64,000 nt of DNA. Source: Jiangella alkaliphila (GTDB lineage: Bacteria; Actinomycetota; Actinomycetes; Jiangellales; Jiangellaceae). Positions within the stretch are counted from its first letter, which is position 1, and every line of letters begins with the position of its first letter. The position numbers and the translations under genes are program-made. The notes under the pieces were generated by a model, which worked only from the letters and a program-made list of their open reading frames with translations, did no database searches and was not told the DNA's origin. This document shows, one piece after another, positions 15,498-23,975 of this stretch. The stretch is taken from contig NZ_LT629791.1 in NCBI RefSeq assembly GCF_900105925.1, positions 3,569,278 through 3,633,277 of the forward strand, given 5' to 3'.

Positions 15498-16937
15498 GTG
15501 GCCGACGCGTCCCCCTCGGTGTCCCGCTCGGTGCTGGGCGGGCCGGCGCCGCGGCCCGGCGTCGTGCATCTCGGCGTGGGCGCGTTCCACCGCGCGCATC
15601 AGGCCGTCTACACCGATCGCGCGATGGCGGCGACCGGAGACCCGCGGTGGGGAATCGTCGAGGTGGCGCCGCGTTCGGCCGACGTCGTCGACGCGCTGCG
15701 CCGGCAGGACGGCCTGTTCACGGTGCTGGAGCGGTCCGGCGACGACGTGACGGCGCGGGTGGTCGGCTCGGTCGCGGAGGCCTGGCACGCGCCGTCGTCG
15801 TGGACGGAGGTGGCCGCCCGGTTCGCCGACCCGCGGATCTCGGTCGTCACGCTGACCATCACCGAGAAGGGCTACCTGGGCGACCCGGTCACCGGCGCCC
15901 TGCTCGACGACGATGCGGTCCGGGCCGACGTCGCCGCGGTCGCCGCCGGGGAGCGGCCGAGGACAGGGCTCGGGCTGTTGGTCGCCGGGCTGCGCGGGCG
16001 GGCGGTGGCCGACGCGGGCCCGGTGACGGTGCTGTCCTGCGACAACCTGGTCGGCAACGGCGCGCGGCTGGGCCGGCTGGTGGGGGAGTTCGCCGCCCGC
16101 TTGCCGGGCGCTCCCGGTTATGGGCTGGCGGCGTGGCTCGCGGCGTCGGCCCGGTTCCCGTCGTCGATGGTGGACCGGATCGTGCCCGCCACGACGGCCG
16201 CCGATCGGGCAGACGCGGCCCGGCTGACGGGTTTCGCCGACGACGCGGTGGTCGCCGCCGAATCGTTCACCCAGTGGGTGATCGAGGACGATTTCGCCGG
16301 CGAGCGTCCGCCGTGGGAACTGGCCGGCGCCGAGCTGGTCGCCGACGTCGGGCCGCACGAGACGGCCAAGCTGCGCGTCCTGAACGCGGCGCACTCGATG
16401 ATCGCCTACCTCGGTGCGCTGGCCGGGCACGAGACCATCGCGGCCGCCGTCGCCGACCCGCCGATCCGTGCCGCCGTCGAGGCGCTGCACCGCGACGTGC
16501 TGACGACGATCGACGCGCCGCCCGGGTGGGACCTGCGGGCCTACGCGGCTTCGGTGCTGGAGCGGTTCGCCAACTCCGCGCTCGGGCACCGCTGCGACCA
16601 GGTCGCCGCCGACGGTTCGCAGAAGCTCCCGGTCCGGGTGGTGCCGACGATCCTCGCCACCCGCGCGGCAGGTCGTTCGTCCGCCGCCGCGACGCTGGTG
16701 GTGGCCGCCTGGCTGCGCTTCGTCCTGGCCGGCCGGTCCGACGACGGCCGTCCGCTGACGGTGAACGACCCGGCGCGCGACGCCCTGCGCGCCGTCCCCG
16801 CCTCGGACGTCGAGCGGCTACTGGACGCCGCCGCGGTCGTCCCGCCCGACCTGGTCGCCGACGACGCCTGGCGGGCCGACGTCGTCCGATACCTCGACGA
16901 CCTGTCCCGCCACGGCGTCAGGGGAAGACGACAGTGA
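15498..16937 (+). CDS. Mannitol dehydrogenase family (mannitol 2-dehydrogenase/fructuronate reductase-like)
   Basis: A 479-residue NAD-dependent long-chain polyol dehydrogenase. The N-terminal domain has 'GVVHLGVGAFHRAHQAVYTDR', the middle 'SCDNLVGNGARLGRLVGEFA', and the C-terminal catalytic motif is 'KLRVLNAAHSMIAYLG' (Lys-x4-Asn-x2-His). The start is GTG, five bases after iolA, so it belongs to the iol operon. It may interconvert mannitol/fructose or fructuronate/mannonate, or act on another cyclitol-derived polyol. The last 20 bases overlap the convergent FnIII gene. Confidence 0.88.
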   Translation: MADASPSVSRSVLGGPAPRPGVVHLGVGAFHRAHQAVYTDRAMAATGDPRWGIVEVAPRSADVVDALRRQDGLFTVLERSGDDVTARVVGSVAEAWHAPSSWTEVAARFADPRISVVTLTITEKGYLGDPVTGALLDDDAVRADVAAVAAGERPRTGLGLLVAGLRGRAVADAGPVTVLSCDNLVGNGARLGRLVGEFAARLPGAPGYGLAAWLAASARFPSSMVDRIVPATTAADRADAARLTGFADDAVVAAESFTQWVIEDDFAGERPPWELAGAELVADVGPHETAKLRVLNAAHSMIAYLGALAGHETIAAAVADPPIRAAVEALHRDVLTTIDAPPGWDLRAYAASVLERFANSALGHRCDQVAADGSQKLPVRVVPTILATRAAGRSSAAATLVVAAWLRFVLAGRSDDGRPLTVNDPARDALRAVPASDVERLLDAAAVVPPDLVADDAWRADVVRYLDDLSRHGVRGRRQ

Positions 16938-17898
16938 GTGGTGCGCTGAGCGCGCCGGTGTTCAGCGAGGTGTCGGTCGCCCGGACCTGGACGGTCGCCG
17001 GTCCGCTGGGCGGCGGGACGCAGGCGACGTTGAAGATCTGCTCGAACAGGTCGACGCGCGGTGCGGCGGTGCCCGTGCTGCCGAGGGACTCGCCGTCGAG
17101 GAAGATCTCGTACGACATGATCGCGGCGTTGTCCGGCGCCGCCGTCCACTCGATCAGGGCCGGGTAGCCCGAGCGCGTGCTGACCTGGCGCAACCCGGTC
17201 GCCACCCCCGGCGGCGTGGTCTCGAAGACGAAGGTCGCGGGGACGAGCGACCGGTTGCCGGCCGCGTCGACGGCGCGCAGCTCGAACGTGTACGAGTTGC
17301 CGGGGCTGAGGTCCAGGCCGGAGACGTCCTCGATGTGCCACGTGCGCCACTGGTCGGTCAGGGTGCTGCCGAGCGGTCCGGTCACCTCGTACCGGCGGAC
17401 GCCGCCGGTGTCGTCGCGGGTCGCCGTCCAGAAGAGGCCGAGGCGCTCGGGCTGGGTCTGCCGGCCGGTGAGCCGAAGGTTCTCCGGGGTCGGTGGCGGC
17501 GTGGTGTCGGCGTCCAGCGTCACCCGGACCGGGGCGCTGTGCGCGGACTCGGCGCCGATCCGGTCGCCGATGTCGGGCCGCTTGACCGTCACGGTGAACT
17601 CCACGGTCGACCCAGGCGTGAGGCCGTGGACGGTCGCCGTCGTCGCCGGGGTGAGGTAGACCCGGATGCCGTCGGCGTACACGTTGAACGTCGTGTACCC
17701 GTCCTGCGGCTCGGTGGAGCTCCAGGCAAGCTCGACGCTGGTCGCGTCGTGGTCGACCACCCCCAGGCCGGTCGGCGCGGGTGGCACCGAGCTGCCGGCG
17801 CCTGCCGCTGCCGCGGACTGGCCCACCAGTGCCGCGGTCACGAGGGTGAAGGCGCCGGCGATTGTCGCTCCGGCCCGTAGCAGTGCGTGTCGCGTCAT
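16918..17898 (-). CDS. Secreted fibronectin type III repeat protein
   Basis: A 326-residue protein with a Sec signal peptide ('LLRAGATIAGAFTLVTAALVGQSAAAAG', cleavage near residue 33). Three FnIII-like modules of about 90 residues follow. The first begins 'PPAPTGLGVVDHDATSVELAWSS', the second 'TPPPTPENLRL', and the third 'TPPGVATGLRQV'. No catalytic domain is attached, so it is probably an extracellular or surface binding protein of unknown partner. Its ribosome site AGAAGGGA is part of a long inverted repeat that ends 10 bases before the ATG, so translation may be hairpin-controlled. Confidence 0.8.
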   Translation of the reverse strand: MTRHALLRAGATIAGAFTLVTAALVGQSAAAAGAGSSVPPAPTGLGVVDHDATSVELAWSSTEPQDGYTTFNVYADGIRVYLTPATTATVHGLTPGSTVEFTVTVKRPDIGDRIGAESAHSAPVRVTLDADTTPPPTPENLRLTGRQTQPERLGLFWTATRDDTGGVRRYEVTGPLGSTLTDQWRTWHIEDVSGLDLSPGNSYTFELRAVDAAGNRSLVPATFVFETTPPGVATGLRQVSTRSGYPALIEWTAAPDNAAIMSYEIFLDGESLGSTGTAAPRVDLFEQIFNVACVPPPSGPATVQVRATDTSLNTGALSAPLTVVFP

Positions 17899-17907
17899 CG
17901 GTCACGG

Positions 17908-17961
17908 TCCCTTCTGCGGATGGACCCCCGTGTGTGTGTACGGGCGGATCCGCAGAAGGGA
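17908..17961 (-). promoter_or_regulatory. 14-bp inverted repeat enclosing the FnIII gene ribosome site
   Basis: Arms 17908-17921 and 17948-17961 are perfect complements (TCCCTTCTGCGGAT and its reverse complement). A second 5-bp stem lies inside around a GT-rich loop. On the minus-strand transcript the 3' arm contains AGAAGGGA, nine bases from the FnIII ATG. It could be a sigma-gene terminator, a translation switch, or both. Confidence 0.6.
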
Positions 17962-17976
17962 TTGCGGACGAGTCGG

Positions 17977-18957
17977 TCAGCTGGCCCAGGCCATCAGCGA
18001 CTCGTTGCGGCGCGGGTCGCGCAGCAGCATGAGCGCGTGCTTCTCCAGTTGGCGCACCCGCTCGCGGGACACGCCGACCTCGTCGGCGACGTCCTGCAGG
18101 GTGTGCTCGTGGCCGTCGACCAGGCCGTAGCGCATGCCGATGATCTTCGCCTCGCGCGTGGGCAGCGAGTCGAGGACGTTGCGCAGCTGCTCGCTGAGCG
18201 CCCGCCGCTCGACCAGGTCGGAGGCCTGGACGGCGTCGTCGTCCTCGATCAGCTCGCCGATGCTGGACTCGCCGTCGTCGCCGATGGGTGTGTCGAGGCT
18301 GAGTGGGTCGCGGGCGACGCGACGCAGCTCGACGACCTTCTCGACCGGGATGCCGGCCTCTTCGGCGACCTCCTCGACCGTCGGGTCGCGCCCGAGCAGC
18401 CGCTGCAGGTCGCGGTCGATGCGGTGCAGCTTCGCCACGGTCTCGGACACGTGCACCGGCAGCCGCACCGTGCGGGTCTGCTCGGCGAGGCCGCGCTGGA
18501 TGGCCTGGCGGATCCACCAGGTGGCGTACGTGGAGAACTTGAAGCCCTTGGCGTAGTCGAACTTCTCGACGGCGCGAATGAGGCCGAGATTGCCCTCTTG
18601 GATGACGTCGAGGAACGGCAGGCCGCGGCCGGACAGCTTGCGCGCGACCGACACGACGAGGCGGAGGTTGGCCCGGATCATGTGGTCGCGGGCGGCGTCG
18701 CCGTCGCGGACCAGCACCTCGAGCTGGGTCTTGTGGGACGGGGTCAGCTTGCGCTTGGAGGGCACGGCACCGGCCAGCAACTGCTCGGCGTACACACCGG
18801 TCTCGATGCGCTTGGCCAGATCGACCTCTTCGGCCGCGGTGAGCAGCGGCGTTGAGCCCAGTTGCGCGAGGTAGCGACCGACGAGGTCGGGCTCGCCCTC
18901 GGAGCGCGCCTGACGACGCCGCGGCGTCGCGTTGGTGGCCTTTGGTGCAACTGCCAT
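17977..18957 (-). CDS. RNA polymerase sigma factor, SigA/SigB (RpoD) type
   Basis: A 326-residue sigma-70 factor. It has region 1.2 'DLVGRYLAQLGSTPLLTAAEEVDLAKRIE', region 2 'ANLRLVVSVARKLSGRGLPFLDVIQEGNLGLIRAVEKFDYAKGFKFSTYATWWIRQAIQR', region 3, and region 4 'HTLQDVADEVGVSRERVRQLEKHALMLLR'. It is too short for a principal factor with a long region 1.1, so a group 2 factor like mycobacterial SigB or streptomycete Hrd proteins is likely. The ATG at 18957 is preferred because upstream in-frame starts add an unlikely leader. It is apparently a single-gene unit. Confidence 0.93.
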   Translation of the reverse strand: MAVAPKATNATPRRRQARSEGEPDLVGRYLAQLGSTPLLTAAEEVDLAKRIETGVYAEQLLAGAVPSKRKLTPSHKTQLEVLVRDGDAARDHMIRANLRLVVSVARKLSGRGLPFLDVIQEGNLGLIRAVEKFDYAKGFKFSTYATWWIRQAIQRGLAEQTRTVRLPVHVSETVAKLHRIDRDLQRLLGRDPTVEEVAEEAGIPVEKVVELRRVARDPLSLDTPIGDDGESSIGELIEDDDAVQASDLVERRALSEQLRNVLDSLPTREAKIIGMRYGLVDGHEHTLQDVADEVGVSRERVRQLEKHALMLLRDPRRNESLMAWAS

Positions 18958-19163
18958 GGGTCCCCCTCGAGGTCGACTCGTCCGGACCGTACCCGCACGA
19001 TCAGCGAACATACGTTCACAACGCACGGGCCCTGACAAAGATTCCAGGACCCTCTGGGCAGGAGAGAAATCTCATGATAATGACGCCCCTACGGGCAGCC
19101 CGGGCCGTCGCGGCGCCCGAATCGCGGACCCCGCCGGACATGGCAGGCTGACCGTACGTACTG

Positions 19164-19175
19164 TTGTCAGGACAA
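19164..19175. promoter_or_regulatory. Operator-like TTGTC-AG-GACAA before the second sugar operon
   Basis: A dyad with arms identical to those of the palindrome at 8349-8360 (TTGTC-TA-GACAA). It lies about 30 bases before the iolE-like start, so one regulator could control both operons. Confidence 0.6.
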
Positions 19176-19206
19176 AGTCAGCGCGGACGATGGGGGAATG
19201 GTGGCG

Positions 19207-20109
19207 ATGAAGGGCATTGCCGGGGCACCGGTGAGCTTCGGCGTCTTCGAGCTGACGGCGGACCAGCCGCTGCCGGACCCCGAGGAGATCCTCGGCCCGC
19301 TCCAGGACCTGGGGTACGACGGCGTCGACCTCGGCCCGGTCGGCTGGCTCGGCCGCGGCGACGCGCTGCGCCGGCGGCTGCGCGAGCACGAGCTGGTGCT
19401 GGTGGGCGGCTGGGTCGACCTGCCGTTCACCGACGACGAAGCGTTCGGCCGGGCGCTGCCCGAGCTCGACGACGCCCTGGAGATCTTCGTGGCGGCGGCC
19501 GAGCTGGACCCGTCGCGCCCGCCGCTGCCGACGCTGGCCGACCGGGGCAGCGAGTTGCGCCGCGCCAACCCGGGCGGCGCCGCGCCGGGACTCGCGCTCG
19601 ACGACGCCGGCTGGGAGCGGCTGGCGCGCAACGTCGAGACCGCCGCCGCGCGGGTGCGCGCCGCCGGTCTGGAGCCCACGTTCCACCACCATGCCTGCAC
19701 GTACGTCGAAACGCCCGCCGAGATCGACGAGTTCCTCGCCCGCACCGACGTCGGCCTGACGTTCGACACCGGCCACCTGCTCATCGGCGGCGGCGACCCG
19801 GTCGAGGGCTGGCGGCGCTGGGGGTCGCGGATCAACCACCTGCACCTCAAGGACGCCCGCACCGCCGTGCTCGACCAGGTGCTCAGCGAGAAGGGCGGCA
19901 TGCGCGACGTGTGGGAGCGGCGCGCGTTCGTCGAGCTCGGCGCCGGCGACCTCGACGTCGACGGGTTCATGGACGCCGTGTTCCAGAGCGCCTTCGACGG
20001 CTGGCTGGTGGTCGAGCAGGACGTCGTGCCGTCGCCGTCCGACCCGCCGGGGCGCGTCATCGACGACCAGCGCGCCAACCGCGAGGCGCTGCGCCGGTGG
20101 CTGCCGTGA
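19207..20109 (+). CDS. iolE: IolE-like inosose dehydratase (xylose isomerase-like TIM barrel)
   Basis: A 300-residue TIM barrel starting 'MKGIAGAPVSFGVFEL', close to the 'APVSWGV' start of IolE proteins. It continues 'LGYDGVDLGPVGWLG', 'TFHHHACTYVETPAEIDEFLARTDVGLTFDTGHLLIGGGDP' and 'INHLHLKD', which hold the usual metal ligands. IolE removes water from inosose. No other iolE is in the window, so this gene may complete the pathway. ATG 19207 is chosen because GGGGGAA lies about nine bases upstream; ATG 19198 is too close to it. A generic sugar isomerase is the alternative. Confidence 0.7.
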   Translation: MKGIAGAPVSFGVFELTADQPLPDPEEILGPLQDLGYDGVDLGPVGWLGRGDALRRRLREHELVLVGGWVDLPFTDDEAFGRALPELDDALEIFVAAAELDPSRPPLPTLADRGSELRRANPGGAAPGLALDDAGWERLARNVETAAARVRAAGLEPTFHHHACTYVETPAEIDEFLARTDVGLTFDTGHLLIGGGDPVEGWRRWGSRINHLHLKDARTAVLDQVLSEKGGMRDVWERRAFVELGAGDLDVDGFMDAVFQSAFDGWLVVEQDVVPSPSDPPGRVIDDQRANREALRRWLP

Positions 20110-21266
20110 GCGACCGCGTCCGGCTGGCCGTCGCCGGCCTCGGCGCCGTCGCGCAGTCCGTCCACCTGCCGCTGATCTCCCGCCGCTGGGACCTGTTCGA
20201 CCTGGTCGCCGTCTGCGACCTGGCGCCGTCGCTGCGCACCGCGATCGGCGAGCAGTACGGCGTCCCAGAGGAGCACCGCTACGCCGACGCCGGCGCGATG
20301 ATCGAGCAGAGCGGCGCCGACGGCGTCGTGCTGCTGACGTCAGGCTCGCACGGAGACGTCGCGCTGCGGGCGCTGCGGGCCGGCGTCGCCGTCTTCTGCG
20401 AGAAGCCGCTGACGTACACGGTCGCCGAGGCCGACGCGCTGGCCGACGCGGAGCGCGAGCTGGGCCGTCCGGCACTGCTGCTGGCCTACATGAAGGAGCA
20501 CGACGAGGCGGTCTGGCAGCTGAGCGAGCGGCTGGCCGGCATCGACGACGTCCGCGCCGTCGAGGTCGAGGTGCTGCACCCGAGCGGTGAGTCGCAGCTG
20601 GACTTCGCCAACCTGCGGCCCAACCCGCTCGGCGACGTCGACCCCGACGCCGTCAGCCGCCTGGCCGCGGAGTCGGGCCGGCTGCTGGACGCCGCGCTCG
20701 GCGCCGGAACGTCCGACCGGCTGCGGCAGCTGTACGCGAACGTCGTGCTCGGCAGCCTCGTGCACAACACGTCGCTGCTGCGGGCGGTGTTCGGCGGGCT
20801 GACCGTCGTCGACGGCGCGCGGGAGTGGCCGGCCGCGGCGCGGAAGGGCTGGGACGCGCGCTCGGTCGAGGTGACCGGCGAGCTGCCCGGAGCCGTCCGC
20901 GCCCGGATGAGCTGGCACTACCTGCCCGACTACCCGGCGTACACCGAGACGCTGACGGTGCACCACGGCCGCGGCTCGCTGCGGGTGACGTTCGGGACGC
21001 CGTACGTGCTGAACAACCCGACCCGCCTCGAGGTCGTCGAGGCGCCGCCGGCCGGCCTGGCCGCGGGCGGCGAGGTCCGTTCGGTGTTCACGTCCACCGG
21101 CGAGTCGTTCGAGAACGAGCTGACCGACTTCCACCGCATGGTGATGGCGGGCGAGCGGCCGCGGGCAGGCGTCGCCGAAGGCCGGACGGACGTCCTGACC
21201 AGCCAGCGCATCGTCCGGCTGCTGGCCGGCGACGAGCCGCTGGGCGGAGAGGCGGCACACGCATGA
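20106..21266 (+). CDS. Gfo/Idh/MocA family oxidoreductase
   Basis: A 386-residue NAD(P)-dependent dehydrogenase. The GTG start overlaps the previous stop (GTGA). It has 'RLAVAGLGAVAQSVHLPLI' (Rossmann) and 'VAVFCEKPLTYTVAEADAL' (EKP motif), and a long C-terminal domain with 'VVLGSLVHNTSLLRAVFGG' in the place of the usual Asp/His motif. It lies between the IolE-like gene and an alpha-mannosidase, so a sugar or cyclitol glycoside substrate is likely, but the exact compound is unknown. Confidence 0.85.
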   Translation: MSDRVRLAVAGLGAVAQSVHLPLISRRWDLFDLVAVCDLAPSLRTAIGEQYGVPEEHRYADAGAMIEQSGADGVVLLTSGSHGDVALRALRAGVAVFCEKPLTYTVAEADALADAERELGRPALLLAYMKEHDEAVWQLSERLAGIDDVRAVEVEVLHPSGESQLDFANLRPNPLGDVDPDAVSRLAAESGRLLDAALGAGTSDRLRQLYANVVLGSLVHNTSLLRAVFGGLTVVDGAREWPAAARKGWDARSVEVTGELPGAVRARMSWHYLPDYPAYTETLTVHHGRGSLRVTFGTPYVLNNPTRLEVVEAPPAGLAAGGEVRSVFTSTGESFENELTDFHRMVMAGERPRAGVAEGRTDVLTSQRIVRLLAGDEPLGGEAAHA

Positions 21267-23971
21267 CCGAGCCCGAGATCGTCCTGGTGCCGCACACCCA
21301 CTGGGACCGCGAGTGGTACGAGCCGTTCCAGGTGTTCCGGCTCAAGCTGGCCGACGTGCTCGACGACGTGCTGGCGCGGGCCGAGGCCGACCCGGACTTC
21401 CGGTTCACCCTCGACGGCCAGTTCGCCGCCGTCGTCGACTACCTGGAGCTGCGCCCGGAGAACCGGCACCGGGTCGCCGAGATGGTCCGGCAGGGCCGGT
21501 TGTCGGTCGGCCCCTGGTACATCCTGCTGGACGAGTTCCTGTGCGGCGGCGAGACGATCGTGCGCAACCTCGAGCTGGGCTGGCAGGGCGCCGAGGCGCT
21601 CGGCGGTGCGATGCCGGTGGGCTACCTGCCGGACATGTTCGGCCACACCGCGCAGATGCCGCAGCTGCTGGCCCGCGCCGGCATCGAGCACGCGAGCCTG
21701 TGGCGCGGGGCGCCGGGCGCGCTGCACCAGCACGCCTTCCGCTGGGAGGCGCCCGACGGCAGCACCGTGCGGGTGGAGTACCTGTTCGACGGCTACGGCA
21801 ACGCGCTGGACCTGTTCGCGATCCCGGCCCGGCTGGGCTCGGCGGTCGAGGCGTATCGCGAGGAGACGCGGTCCTGGTACGGCGACGACCCGGTGCTCGG
21901 CATGCTCGGCACCGACCACTCCGCGCCGCGGCCGGACCTCATGGAGCTGATCCGCGGCCCGGGCGGCGCCGGGCTGACGATCGCCGGGCTGGCCGAGTAC
22001 GTCACCCGGTTCCGGCCCGACGACCCGCGCCTGCCGGTCGTGGTGGGCGAGCTGCGCAGCCACGCGCGCGGCAACATCCTGCCCGGCGTCATCTCGATCC
22101 GGGTCGGCCTCAAGCAGGCCATGGCCCGGGCCGAGCGCGTCGTCGGTGAGGCCGAGGCGCTCGCGGCGCAGTTCCGGCCCGCGGACGACTACCGCGAGGC
22201 GTTCCTGCTGGCCTGGCGGAAGATCGTCGAGTCGACGGCGCACGACTCCGTCACCGGCTGCGGCGTCGACGAGACCGCCGCCCAGGTCGCGGCCCGGCTG
22301 GCCGAGGCAGAGCAGGCCGGGCGCGCCGTCCGCTCCGCGGTGCTCCGGTCGGTCGCGGCGCGCGTGCCGGCCGACGCGCACGCCGTCGTCAATACCGTCC
22401 CGTGGCCCCGCACCGTGCTGGCCGAGCTGGACGTCGCCGCGCCGGACGCGGAGCGCCCGGTCGTCGCCGAACTGCCGGACGGCACCGCCCTGCCGGTGCA
22501 GGAGCTGAGCCGCTCCGCGACCGTGCTGGGCGACGAGAAGCTGGCCGCCGCCGACCTGGAGAAGGTGATCCGGCGCATCCACGGCCGCGAGCTGTTCGGC
22601 CAGCAGATCGAGTCGTACGTCGTCGCGCCGGGCTCGCTGGACGTCGAGGTGGCCCGGGTGCCGGCGGCGCCGGAGTTCGACCTCGCGGCCCTGCGCGCGG
22701 AGCTGGCGGCGGCCGTCGCCGAGGCTTCAGGCGAGTGGCGGGTCCGCACGGTCGCACAGCAGCGGCGCCGGGTGCTGGTCGCCGTGCCGCTGGACGCGTC
22801 CGGGCAGGTCGCGGTGCGGACGTCGCAGGGCGGGTCCTCGGCGGGCGCGCCGGGCGTCGAGGTGACGGAGCGGTCGTTGACCTCGTCGGACGTCCGGGTG
22901 GACGTCGCCGGCGACGGCACGCTGACGGTCCGCGGCGCCGACGGAACCGTCCTGACCGGCGTCGGCCGGCTGGTGTCGGGCGGCGACCGCGGCGACAGCT
23001 ACAACTACGGCCCGCCCGCCGCCGACGTGCTGGTCGACGCGCCGTCGTCGGTGACCGTGACGGTGGACGAGTCCGGCCCGCTGCGCGGCGTGCTGCGGGT
23101 CGTCCGACGCTACGACTGGCCGGTGTCACTGTCCGACGACGTCGACGTGCGGGCCGCCGAGACGGTGCCGGTCGAGGTGACGACCCTGGTCGAGCTGCGG
23201 GCCGGCGAGCCGTTCGTCCGGCTGGACGTGTCGTTCGTCAACCCGGCGCGCGACCACCGGGTCCGGCTGCACGTGCCGCTGCCCGCGCCGGTCACCGAGT
23301 CCGCGGCCGACGGGCAGTTCGCGGTGACGGTGCGCGGGCTGACGTCCGAGGGCGGCTGGGGCGAGTACCCGCTGCCGACGTTCCCGGCGTCGTCGTTCGT
23401 GTCCGCCGGACCCGCGACGGTGCTGCTGGACCACGTCACCGAGTACGAGCTGGCCGGCGACGGCGGGGAACTGGCGCTGACCCTGCTGCGCGCGGTCGGC
23501 TGGATGAGCGTCAACCTGCACCCGCTGCGCGACGAGCCGGCCGGGTCGGAGTTCCCGGTGCCCGGCGCGCAGTACGTCGGCGTGCCGGTGCGGGCGCGGC
23601 TGGCGGTCGTGCCGCGGGCCGGCGGATGGGGTCCGGCGTCGGCGCCACGGCTCGCGGAGGAGTTCCGCCACGACGCCCTGGTCGCGCCCGGCCTGGCCGC
23701 CGCGGGCGGTGAGCTGCCGCCGTCGTCGTCGGGTCTGGGCGTGAGCGGGCCGGGCGTGGTGGCGTCGTCGATCCGAACCCGCGGCGACGAGACCGAGGTG
23801 CGGCTGGTCGCCATGTCAGCCGCGCCGACGACGGCCACCGTCACCGGGGCGTTCGTCACGGCTTGGCGGACCGACCTGCTCGGCCGGGCGCTGGAGCCGC
23901 TCCCCGTGGACGGTGACCGCGTCGACGTCGAGCTCGGACCCTGGGAGATCGCGACGATCCGCGTCTCCTAG
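21263..23971 (+). CDS. Alpha-mannosidase, glycoside hydrolase family 38
   Basis: A 902-residue GH38 enzyme. 'VPHTHWDREWYEPFQ' (residues 9-23) holds the zinc His and Asp, and 'GYLPDMFGHTAQMPQLLARAGI' contains nucleophile Asp124. 'STAHDSVTGCGVDETAAQV' gives a further zinc His, and the C-terminal half is the beta-rich domain. No signal peptide is present, so it acts in the cytoplasm on imported mannosides. It overlaps the dehydrogenase gene by ATGA. The context suggests mannosyl-inositol or other mannoside breakdown. Confidence 0.93.
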   Translation: MTEPEIVLVPHTHWDREWYEPFQVFRLKLADVLDDVLARAEADPDFRFTLDGQFAAVVDYLELRPENRHRVAEMVRQGRLSVGPWYILLDEFLCGGETIVRNLELGWQGAEALGGAMPVGYLPDMFGHTAQMPQLLARAGIEHASLWRGAPGALHQHAFRWEAPDGSTVRVEYLFDGYGNALDLFAIPARLGSAVEAYREETRSWYGDDPVLGMLGTDHSAPRPDLMELIRGPGGAGLTIAGLAEYVTRFRPDDPRLPVVVGELRSHARGNILPGVISIRVGLKQAMARAERVVGEAEALAAQFRPADDYREAFLLAWRKIVESTAHDSVTGCGVDETAAQVAARLAEAEQAGRAVRSAVLRSVAARVPADAHAVVNTVPWPRTVLAELDVAAPDAERPVVAELPDGTALPVQELSRSATVLGDEKLAAADLEKVIRRIHGRELFGQQIESYVVAPGSLDVEVARVPAAPEFDLAALRAELAAAVAEASGEWRVRTVAQQRRRVLVAVPLDASGQVAVRTSQGGSSAGAPGVEVTERSLTSSDVRVDVAGDGTLTVRGADGTVLTGVGRLVSGGDRGDSYNYGPPAADVLVDAPSSVTVTVDESGPLRGVLRVVRRYDWPVSLSDDVDVRAAETVPVEVTTLVELRAGEPFVRLDVSFVNPARDHRVRLHVPLPAPVTESAADGQFAVTVRGLTSEGGWGEYPLPTFPASSFVSAGPATVLLDHVTEYELAGDGGELALTLLRAVGWMSVNLHPLRDEPAGSEFPVPGAQYVGVPVRARLAVVPRAGGWGPASAPRLAEEFRHDALVAPGLAAAGGELPPSSSGLGVSGPGVVASSIRTRGDETEVRLVAMSAAPTTATVTGAFVTAWRTDLLGRALEPLPVDGDRVDVELGPWEIATIRVS

Positions 23972-23975
23972 CTTC

